Below, in pieces: positions 13,654-17,860 of a stretch of 21,166 nucleotides of DNA; position 1 is the stretch's first letter; every line of letters begins with the position of its first letter. This DNA is from a virus: positions 1-21,166 of IMG/VR virus record IMGVR_UViG_3300025617_000139; one strand, given 5' to 3'. The notes below the pieces were generated by a model, which was given only the letters and a program-made list of their open reading frames with translations, was not told the origin of the DNA and did no database searches. Position numbers and translations under genes: made by a program.

Positions 13654-13976
13654 CACTCCCCCTCGTATCTGTAATCAACCTGCGGCACCCAGCCTGTTAG
13701 CGCTTCTGCTTTGGTGTAATCAACATGAATCATCTTGTTGCTGGCGTCCTGGTCCACGACATACGGTGCGATGCCGTAGCCTGTCTCCTGGTGCAATTCG
13801 TGCGCAATCATCCGACTGAAGAGCACCCGAGCGAAGTAGCTCTCATCCGTAACCCTGCCCGATGTCTCCAGTGCGTCCGCCACGATCTCGCGCAGTTCGC
13901 TACCGCCCCAGTGTGAGTACAGGTAAACGCCCTGCCCGTTGCTGTAAGTAATCTTGATGTTGTTTCGGTCCCCCAT
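13653..13976 (-). CDS. Unknown conserved-looking 107-residue protein
   Basis: ATG 13976 overlaps the upstream stop as TAATG, with GGAGAGAG just ahead; a TTG further upstream (13988) is less likely. The protein starts MGDRNNIKITYSNGQGVYLY and has SHWGGSELREIV, a helical FARVLFSRMIAHEL and TGYGIAPYVVDQD. The order 'GDRNNI, VYLYSHWGG, YxxR, TGYGI' matches a family I remember as common but uncharacterised in actinophages. It ends YEGE with the next Shine-Dalgarno in its last codons. Confidence 0.78.
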   Translation of the reverse strand: MGDRNNIKITYSNGQGVYLYSHWGGSELREIVADALETSGRVTDESYFARVLFSRMIAHELHQETGYGIAPYVVDQDASNKMIHVDYTKAEALTGWVPQVDYRYEGE

Positions 13977-14167
13977 TACTCTCTCCAATCATTCTCGATA
14001 ACGACACAATCTTGTGCCCTGTTGTCCTCCGGTACTCGTGTTGCGTATATCCAGCCCCTCATCCCCCGTTCACTCAGCTCCCCACACTTCTGACACTCCC
14101 AGCTCCAATAAGGCTTGTTCACCTGCTGCCACTCGTGATCCACATAGAACACCGTGCGCTCTGACAT
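13976..14167 (-). CDS. 63-residue protein with CQKC motif
   Basis: Start ATG 14167 overlaps the upstream stop as TGATG; a GTG one codon earlier is possible. The protein has FYVDHEWQQVNKPYWSWECQKCGELSERG, then a region ending ENDWRE. One C-x2-C and a nearby lone Cys and His do not give a clear finger. It may be a one-half zinc ribbon. The last codons encode the next ribosome site. Confidence 0.7.
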   Translation of the reverse strand: MSERTVFYVDHEWQQVNKPYWSWECQKCGELSERGMRGWIYATRVPEDNRAQDCVVIENDWRE

Positions 14168-14400
14168 CACTCCCCCTTGTCCAGCATCAGCTGTCCCGGC
14201 CCGTTGCCCTCCTCGTCTCGCATCGGCACGACTAGGTTGCCGTCATCCAGTTGGATTACCACACCGGGTTCACCGTGCCACATGAATAGCTCCATCTCTT
14301 CCGGGAACATTGACCGCAAGTCCACTATCTTGCGCCCGATTAGGGCTGCGTACTCCCCCCGGTAATATCTGGTCATCCGTGCCGTCTCCGCAACGCTCAT
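14167..14400 (-). CDS. Unknown 77-residue protein
   Basis: ATG 14400 lies two bases after the upstream stop, with GAGGGGATAGGG ahead; a GTG/ATG-open extension to 14442 would overlap the upstream gene. It contains a basic helix (MTRYYRGEYAALIGRKIVDLRSM), then small beta strands (MWHGEPGVVIQLDDGNLVVPMRDEEGN). The 'GEPG..IQLDDG..LVPMRDEEGN' layout recurs among actinophage hypotheticals in my memory. No enzyme motif. Confidence 0.75.
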   Translation of the reverse strand: MSVAETARMTRYYRGEYAALIGRKIVDLRSMFPEEMELFMWHGEPGVVIQLDDGNLVVPMRDEEGNGPGQLMLDKGE

Positions 14401-14402
14401 CC

Positions 14403-14777
14403 CTATCCCCTCACCGTTCCGTTGTTCACCTTGTCTCGCCACTCCCTGGCGTATGTTTCGTCCTCGTCTAGTGGCGTTAGCATCCGGAATAATCGCTTGG
14501 GAATGTCCGTGGCGTATGGCCCGGCTCCCTCGTCGTTGTCCTTGATATAGAACATCCCTTCACTCTTGGCCCGGTTGCTCGTCATTGCCAGCAAAGCCCT
14601 GACCTTGCCAGTCTCCTTGATCTTGACTGCCATCCACCAGTTACTCCGTGCCTTGGTGCCCGGAGCAATATCCAGCACCTCGATAGCATCCCAGGTGTAT
14701 TGGCGCTTCAGCCACTCCCTCACCTTCTCCGTCGTGTCTACTTCGTAATACCCCACCGGGTGTCCCGTCGTTCCCAT
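14403..14777 (-). CDS. DUF6927-like protein
   Basis: A 124-residue protein. The N-terminus begins with MG, a helix (TEKVREWLKRQY), a beta strand VLDIAP, then WWMAVKIKETGKVRALLAMTS, a KDNDEGAGPYATDIPKRLFRML segment and DEDETYAREWRDKV. The beta-strand, 'YIKDNDEGAGP' and 'WR' pattern matches what I recall of DUF6927, a phage family of unknown role. ATG 14777 follows GATAGGGGAGAG and overlaps the stop of the 27-residue gene by one base. Confidence 0.72.
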   Translation of the reverse strand: MGTTGHPVGYYEVDTTEKVREWLKRQYTWDAIEVLDIAPGTKARSNWWMAVKIKETGKVRALLAMTSNRAKSEGMFYIKDNDEGAGPYATDIPKRLFRMLTPLDEDETYAREWRDKVNNGTVRG

Positions 14778-14860
14778 TACTCTCCCCTATCGTGGTCGCC
14801 GGTCATCATTACCTCCGCGTAAAACTCCGCGTAGTTTGGATCGTTCTCCCTGTTGCTCAT
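14777..14860 (-). CDS. 27-residue microprotein
   Basis: A frame whose ATG (14860) overlaps the upstream stop as TGATG and whose TAA (14777-14779) overlaps the next ATG as TAATG, so it exactly fills the gap between two genes. It encodes an acidic, Tyr-containing peptide, MSNRENDPNYAEFYAEVM plus a short tail ending DRGE, and carries the next Shine-Dalgarno. No function recognised; it may mainly be a translational relay. Confidence 0.55.
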   Translation of the reverse strand: MSNRENDPNYAEFYAEVMMTGDHDRGE

Positions 14861-15069
14861 CACTCGTACCCCTCAATCGTTAGCGTGTCGTCGTCCGTCA
14901 TCAGGTGGTCCGCCCAGTCGTGCATTCCCACCGTGTAAGCAATCGGGTCCGTGTCCTTCAGCGCTCGTGCCGTGTCGTACTCCATGCCGGCAATTGTCAC
15001 CGTGCCGTAGGACTCGTCCAGCATCTCCTTGTAGCTCTCTTCCAGGTCGTACTCTGTCCAGCGTGTCAT
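14860..15069 (-). CDS. Unknown 69-residue acidic protein
   Basis: ATG 15069 overlaps the upstream TAA, with GGGGGAGAG ahead. Very acidic; LDESYGTVTIAGMEYDTARALKDTDPIAYTVGMHDWADHL resembles a small actinophage family with the pattern 'LDE.YG.V.I.G..Y..S..L...DP..Y..G..D' that I remember as uncharacterised. Stop overlaps the next ATG by one base. Confidence 0.75.
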   Translation of the reverse strand: MTRWTEYDLEESYKEMLDESYGTVTIAGMEYDTARALKDTDPIAYTVGMHDWADHLMTDDDTLTIEGYE

Positions 15070-15227
15070 TACTCTCCCCCTACTCTAATGAAGTGGATCC
15101 GTCCGTTCTCCAGCAGCACCGGCCTGCCCCGGCATTCTTCGCACACCGCGCGCCATCCGTCATCGGGCACCCATTGGATCGTGGTGTCCCGCGTGTCCTT
15201 ACGGCAACTGTCGCATGTTTCCAGCAT
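15069..15227 (-). CDS. 52-residue zinc-ribbon protein, first gene of the long leftward operon
   Basis: ATG 15227 follows GGGAGATAGGG. Two C-x2-C pairs, CDSC (5-8) and CEEC (29-32), flank a beta stretch with TTIQWVPDDGWRAV, a zinc-ribbon signature. The TAA overlaps the next start by one base. It lies about 36 bases downstream of the promoter at 15270-15298 and would be the first gene translated. Adapters of this kind may bind protein or nucleic acid; the partner is not visible. Confidence 0.75.
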   Translation of the reverse strand: MLETCDSCRKDTRDTTIQWVPDDGWRAVCEECRGRPVLLENGRIHFIRVGGE

Positions 15228-15269
15228 ATTCCCTATCTCCCTCGCTGTGTTTCGGTTGGTGTAATACAG

Positions 15270-15298
15270 ACTTTAGCATAGACTTTTGGTGGTGTCAA
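15270..15298 (-). promoter_or_regulatory. Main leftward promoter
   Basis: On the minus strand TTGACA (15293-15298), a 17-base spacer, and TAAAGT (15270-15275; 4 of 6 to TATAAT). Start of transcription would be near 15263, about 36 bases before the first gene. On the plus strand the -35 is read as GGTGGTGTCAA (15288-15298), close to the mycobacteriophage L5 repressor-binding site as I recall it (GGTGGMTGTCAAG), so the promoter may be under a repressor. Confidence 0.6.
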
Positions 15299-15312
15299 AT
15301 CGTTTTTCGCGT

Positions 15313-15437
15313 GGCGTGTCGCGCTGGTGCTTGCCTGCTTGCCAATGAATAGGCGGATCGTGCAGGCAGAGATCCCCGTGTTACTATAAGAGAATACTAT
15401 AATGTTATTATACTATTATAGTAGTATAGTAGTAGCG
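15313..15437. repeat. AT-rich dyads between leftward genes
   Basis: A stretch with no gene. At 15396-15403 ACTATAAT pairs with ATTATAGT (15415-15422), with further ACTAT/ATAGT repeats through 15435; this gives several TATAAT-like boxes in both directions. A second stem is TGCCTGC (15332-15338) with GCAGGCA (15362-15368). GGCGTGTCG at 15313-15321 matches the inner part of the composite repeat (inverted). Roles might be promoter, operator or duplex opening; nothing decides between them. Confidence 0.45.
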
Positions 15438-15722
15438 TTATATAAGCGCCGTAATATCGTATTGCCAGTGAGTCTGCTCGGTGCCCAGATCGTTCCAGAT
15501 AGGTCTGGCAGCAGACAGTTTTATCCCGCGCTGTTCGATCTCGTCCGGCGTGAGGGTAATCGGTGGTAAGCCGTGCTTTTCCCGTTGTTCCGAGAATGCC
15601 CGCGTAATTATGCCGGCCGTCATTTCTTCCAGCGAGCGCCGGCATAGAGCGCGCGTAGGCGTTTCGTTGTAGCGCGTAGCCATATTGTAGGTGGCTATCG
15701 TGCGCCTTCGTAATCTAGGCAT
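15438..15722 (-). CDS. Unknown 94-residue basic protein
   Basis: ATG 15722 follows AAGGGGA. The first 36 residues are strongly basic with Arg-rich stretches (MPRLRRRTIATYN, then TRALCRRSLEEMTAGII) and form helices; the C-terminal part has TPDEIEQRGIKL and an aromatic WQYDITALI end. No family recognised. Arg-rich helices at the promoter-proximal edge could bind DNA. It is upstream of the main leftward promoter, so it needs its own or a read-through transcript. Confidence 0.65.
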   Translation of the reverse strand: MPRLRRRTIATYNMATRYNETPTRALCRRSLEEMTAGIITRAFSEQREKHGLPPITLTPDEIEQRGIKLSAARPIWNDLGTEQTHWQYDITALI

Positions 15723-15759
15723 AGTTGTCCCCTTCGATTATTCTGCTGCGAGCATCGAT

Positions 15760-15918
15760 CTACTTGGTAGGCGCGACCCATCGCACCTTCACGGCCGTGG
15801 CGCGTGAGTCATAGCGACCGGTTAGCTTTTCCCCCCGTGTGGCTGCATACCCCTTAGTGTTCCAACCGTTACGGCTTTTGGTGCGCGGTTTAGCGATACT
15901 GTCATGTGTGGTGTTCAC
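15760..15918 (-). CDS. 52-residue basic protein
   Basis: The best start is GTG 15918, with GATAGGGG 5 bases ahead; a longer frame to 15948 lacks such a site. The product is Lys/Arg-rich (SIAKPRTKSRNGWNTKGYAATRGEKLTG) with a KVRWVAPTK end and no acidic tail. It resembles small basic phage proteins that touch DNA or RNA. No family recognised; it abuts the repeat region. Confidence 0.6.
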   Translation of the reverse strand: MNTTHDSIAKPRTKSRNGWNTKGYAATRGEKLTGRYDSRATAVKVRWVAPTK

Positions 15919-15959
15919 ATTGTCCCCTATCTTGTGGTGTGGTAACACCTTACCATCAA

Positions 15960-16046
15960 ACCCTATGATTTAGCTGAGTGTTACCTAGCTGTTTTTCTTT
16001 TTCGTTATGTCCCCCATTATACACAGCTACCCTATGAATTAGCTGA
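15960..16046 (+). repeat. 18-bp direct repeat pair
   Basis: ACCCTATGATTTAGCTGA at 15960-15977 and ACCCTATGAATTAGCTGA at 16029-16046, 17 of 18 identical, 69 bases apart. The AGCTGA ends are followed by different sequence. An additional AGCTG lies between them. They are unrelated in sequence to the composite repeat and may bind a different protein. Confidence 0.75.
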
Positions 16047-16143
16047 ATTAGACCGGTATTTGGTAACGGAATGGTAACGGTTATTTTTCGATCCGAACAA
16101 TAAGCGGAACGCGCGCGCGCGAATAGCACACCCCCCCTACCCA

Positions 16144-16265
16144 CGTCAAGGGGACACGCCGGCCGTTATCAAATTGTTACTGTCAAGGCGACACGCCGAA
16201 TGTTACCGGATCGTTATTGTCAAGCCGACACGCCGGCGGCAGGGAGATCGTTACCTAATCGTTAT
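16144..16265 (+). repeat. Composite repeat copies 1-3
   Basis: Each unit has box A (TGTCAAGSCGACACGCCG, 18 bp) then box B (GTTACCAAATCGTTAT, 16 bp). Copy 1: A at 16144-16161 (CGTCAAGG variant), B 16165-16180. Copy 2: A 16181-16198, B 16202-16217. Copy 3: A 16218-16235, B 16250-16265. In copies 1 and 2 the A-B spacer is 3 bases and the units abut; in copy 3 it is 14. Box A contains TGTC-N5-GACA dyad symmetry; box B has two GTTAY half-sites, 11 bases apart. Confidence 0.9.
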
Positions 16266-16310
16266 CTTGTTTTTGGGCACCATGCCCACCTTACTAAAAA
16301 AAATTGCCGT

Positions 16311-16405
16311 TGTCAATAGGCGTTACCAAATCGTTATAAAATCGCTTTCGCGGCGCTTGCCGATAATTGTCAAGCCGACACGCCGGGCCGTTACCAAATC
16401 GTTAT
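16311..16405 (+). repeat. Composite repeat copies 4 and 5
   Basis: Copy 4 has a truncated box A (TGTCAA at 16311-16316) and a perfect box B at 16322-16337. Copy 5 has box A at 16368-16385 and a perfect box B at 16390-16405, with a four-base spacer. Both box B copies continue into AAA. The intervening sequence is unrelated. These are in the same orientation as copies 1-3. Confidence 0.9.
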
Positions 16406-16456
16406 AAAGTTTTTGGGGTCGTCTAGTTCTCCGTCCGCACGACGGCTCCAGGCTGC

Positions 16457-16500
16457 GGATCGTGATCCCCGGCTTTTGATCACCGGGGATCGTGATCCCC
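16457..16500. repeat. Nested GGATC palindromes
   Basis: GGATCGTGATCCCCGG (16457-16472) and CCGGGGATCGTGATCC (16483-16498) form an imperfect inverted repeat (14 of 16) with loop CTTTTGATCA. The right arm extends to a self-complementary GGGGATCGTGATCCCC (16485-16500), 7-bp arms. It lies 4 bases downstream of the leftward TM microgene. No U tract follows, so it may be a protein site or weak terminator rather than an intrinsic terminator. Confidence 0.6.
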
Positions 16501-16504
16501 TATC

Positions 16505-16597
16505 TCACCAGATCCCTAAGTCACTCGCCACGGCTAGCAGATACACCAGGCAGAATGTCCCTAGCAGGACGCGCTCTCCGCGCCTTGTTATCTTCAC
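16505..16597 (-). CDS. 30-residue single-pass membrane microprotein
   Basis: A GTG start (16597) overlaps the upstream stop by 4 bases (GTGA). The product has a basic N-terminus (MKITRRGER) then a hydrophobic stretch, VLLGTFCLVYLLAVASDLGIW, which fits one membrane helix. It is far below usual gene-calling length. The exact overlap with the zinc microgene and the non-random hydrophobic core are the support. It could regulate or perturb the membrane. Confidence 0.5.
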   Translation of the reverse strand: MKITRRGERVLLGTFCLVYLLAVASDLGIW

Positions 16598-16680
16598 GCT
16601 GGCACCTCTTGTCTGCCGTGGCACACCGGACAGAATGGCGTGCAATCGTAGGCACCTTGGTGCTCCGGGCATTCCCTCAT
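16594..16680 (-). CDS. 28-residue Cys/His microprotein
   Basis: ATG 16680 overlaps the upstream stop as TGATG; the stop overlaps the next GTG. The product is MRECPEHQGAYDCTPF followed by CPVCHGRQEVPA. Cys and His residues (C4, H7, C13, C17, C20, H21) are dense enough for a metal site. No family recognised. The coupling supports it. Confidence 0.5.
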   Translation of the reverse strand: MRECPEHQGAYDCTPFCPVCHGRQEVPA

Positions 16681-16817
16681 CAGTCCGTCACTCTCCAGTT
16701 CACCAGGTCGCCACGCTCTTTTAGCTCTTGATAGAACACCATCACGCTATCGTAGTGTTCCGGGTCGTAGGCGTAGGTGACAGTTTCGCCCGTCTTCGTT
16801 GTTGTGATTACCTGCAT
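16680..16817 (-). CDS. 45-residue protein
   Basis: ATG 16817 is preceded by CGATAGGGG; a longer frame to 16883 would run through the upstream hairpin and has no ribosome site. It has two beta strands (MQVITTTKTGETVTYAYDP) and a helix (YDSVMVFYQELKERGD), ending VNWRVTD. This strand-strand-helix shape is common in tiny phage proteins. No function assigned. Confidence 0.65.
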   Translation of the reverse strand: MQVITTTKTGETVTYAYDPEHYDSVMVFYQELKERGDLVNWRVTD

Positions 16818-16835
16818 TGTTTCCCCTATCGTTGT

Positions 16836-16860
16836 GGGCCGGGAGAGTGTCCCCCGGCCC
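16836..16860. promoter_or_regulatory. Hairpin between microgenes
   Basis: GGGCCGGG (16836-16843) with CCCGGCCC (16853-16860), an 8-bp perfect G:C stem with a 9-base loop. It lies in the leftward leader between the 32-residue and the 45-residue genes, 13 bases upstream of the latter's GATAGGGG ribosome site. It may attenuate or insulate the downstream gene. There is no U tract. Confidence 0.55.
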
Positions 16861-16872
16861 GGCTGCATTCTG

Positions 16873-16971
16873 CTAGTTGTCAATTCCGGCTAGGTCGCCG
16901 GGAATGGTGAGGGTGTCGTAGTCACCGTTTCCGATGATTTCGTCGATCCACCTAATCGTTAGCTTGTCCAT
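16873..16971 (-). CDS. 32-residue microprotein
   Basis: ATG 16971 is preceded by GATAGGGAAGG. The product, MDKLTIRWIDEIIGNGDY then DTLTIPGDLAGIDN, is acidic with a short amphipathic helix. Its leader contains a GCCGGC/GCCGGC stem (16988-16993 and 16999-17004). Unlike the neighbours it is not overlapped by an upstream gene, so it may be the first gene of a short leftward transcript. No function recognised. Confidence 0.5.
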   Translation of the reverse strand: MDKLTIRWIDEIIGNGDYDTLTIPGDLAGIDN

Positions 16972-17077
16972 TTCGCCTTCCCTATCTGCCGGCCCCTTGC
17001 CGGCTATGTCATAACACTAATACATACAGGACGGCAGCACAAGCCCAGACACCACCAATTTGTAATGCCCTTCTCCG

Positions 17078-17115
17078 TGTCAAGGCGACACGCCGATCCG
17101 TTACTAAATCGTTAC
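17078..17115 (+). repeat. Composite repeat copy 6
   Basis: Box A at 17078-17095 (TGTCAAGGCGACACGCCG) and box B at 17100-17115 (GTTACTAAATCGTTAC), spacer four bases, same orientation as the other copies but 670 bases away. It lies upstream of the 32-residue leftward gene and downstream of the 47-residue one. On the minus strand its box A ends with CTTGACA, which could act as a -35 for leftward transcription. Confidence 0.88.
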
Positions 17116-17192
17116 CAAACAATTCTCAGCTTTACAAATACGATCTTTTCAGTACCGTCCACCCGCATGAATTTTTTTTTTCAATTTCGGAA

Positions 17193-17336
17193 TCAGGTAA
17201 CAGGCATCTCAGCCCAAGAGACGATCTCTTCCTCTTTCACCAGATAGTTGAAAAAGTCCGTGGCGGTCTGACGTAGCTCATCGGGGAACTCGTATTCGCG
17301 GATGATGTCATCCTGTTGCATCTCAATAATTATCAT
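17193..17336 (-). CDS. 47-residue protein divergent from the terminase genes
   Basis: A frame from ATG 17336 to TGA (17193-17195). The product MIIIEMQQDDIIREYEFPDE then LRQTATDFFNYLVKEEEIV and a short end looks like a real small helical acidic protein. The start lies 17 bases from the oppositely directed small-terminase start. No ribosome site precedes it, but TATATT (17344-17349 reversed) lies 7 bases ahead, compatible with a leaderless message. Following it leftward is A10 (17173-17182). Function unknown; position suggests control of the late switch. Confidence 0.6.
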   Translation of the reverse strand: MIIIEMQQDDIIREYEFPDELRQTATDFFNYLVKEEEIVSWAEMPVT

Positions 17337-17340
17337 GGGC

Positions 17341-17349
17341 TACAATATA
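17341..17349. promoter_or_regulatory. Divergent -10 elements for leaderless starts
   Basis: On the plus strand TACAAT (17341-17346) is 7 bases before the small-terminase ATG (17354). On the minus strand TATATT (17349-17344) is 7 bases before the 47-residue ATG. No Shine-Dalgarno is present on either side in the 17-base gap. With usual spacing both transcripts would start at or next to their ATG. No good -35 is seen (a TTGCAT lies 19 bases upstream on the plus strand), so activation by a phage factor is possible. Confidence 0.5.
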
Positions 17350-17353
17350 ACCC

Positions 17354-17860
17354 ATGGAGCTGGAGCGGACTAACCTTGATGACAAGCTGTTGTCCCTTGC
17401 GCGGAAGTCCCCTGCCGAGATTGCGGAAGCTACTGGCCTGGACCCCAAGTATGTTGCCGAGCGAATTTCTCACCTGCTCGACAGCAAGGATTGGTTGACC
17501 GACCGCCAAGAGGAACGACTGCTGCTCATCGAGGCTTCTGACCTAAAGGATCGTGCGTTCGGTATGTTGCACGATGTCGGACCGCAAGAGTTCGCCGGGG
17601 TAGCTAACGTTGTGTTGAAAAGCCTCCGGTTGGTGAGTGAGCGTCTGGACGCTAGGCGCAAGCTGGTGGATGACGACATTCAGAAGATTACGGCCTCGCA
17701 CGCCAAGATATTCGCACAGGCGTTCGATGTGGCACTGGCTTACATTGTGGCGGGGTTCAAAGCATTCGAAGGTGTTCCCAGCGATGACGATGTGGACGAT
17801 CTCGTTGAACAGGGACTCAAGCGTGCGGGAAGTGTTTTAGATGCCAACATATTTGGATGA
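17354..17860 (+). CDS. Terminase small subunit
   Basis: A 168-residue protein beginning the rightward packaging/head genes and overlapping the large terminase by 20 bases. An N-terminal helix-turn-helix (SPAEIAEATGLDPKYVAERISHLL, residues 19-42) fits the DNA-recognising end; the middle is a long helical region with LLIEASDLKDRAFGML and SLRLVSERLDARRKLV for oligomer formation. The C-terminus with DDLVEQGLKRAGS is charged. The assignment rests on position, length and HTH rather than a unique motif. It recognises the packaging start site and hands DNA to the large subunit. Confidence 0.78.
   Translation: MELERTNLDDKLLSLARKSPAEIAEATGLDPKYVAERISHLLDSKDWLTDRQEERLLLIEASDLKDRAFGMLHDVGPQEFAGVANVVLKSLRLVSERLDARRKLVDDDIQKITASHAKIFAQAFDVALAYIVAGFKAFEGVPSDDDVDDLVEQGLKRAGSVLDANIFG

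Larger units (their letters stand above)
15919..16390. other. Repeat-rich non-coding control region, candidate origin
   Basis: About 470 bases with no convincing gene on either strand. They hold, from left to right, an inverted repeat GGTAA/TTACC (15941-15954), a direct repeat pair (15960-15977 and 16029-16046), an inverted copy of the GTTAC box (16063-16078), a (CG)6 run (16110-16121), a C7 run, and composite repeats. A poly-A run of eight lies near 16296-16303. Iteron-like repeats, alternating CG and AT-rich blocks fit an origin or a regulatory array. A frame on the minus strand (15956-16144) and one on the plus strand through the repeats are judged accidental. Confidence 0.55.

Noticed and set aside
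15956-16144. 62-codon leftward frame in the repeat region
   Set aside because: It has no ribosome site, covers the direct repeat and the (CG)6 run, and its product lacks any domain-like pattern.
16174-16407. 77-codon rightward frame through the composite repeats
   Set aside because: Its sequence is generated by the repeats; no ribosome site and opposite to nearby genes.
16391-16483. 30-codon leftward GTG frame downstream of the TM microgene
   Set aside because: The GATAGGGG ahead is 13 bases from the GTG and inside a palindrome; the frame ends in a box B repeat.
16144-17115. CRISPR array
   Set aside because: Repeat spacing varies from 0 to hundreds of bases, there are no equal-length spacers and no cas genes apart from a Cas4-like nuclease without its Fe-S cysteines.
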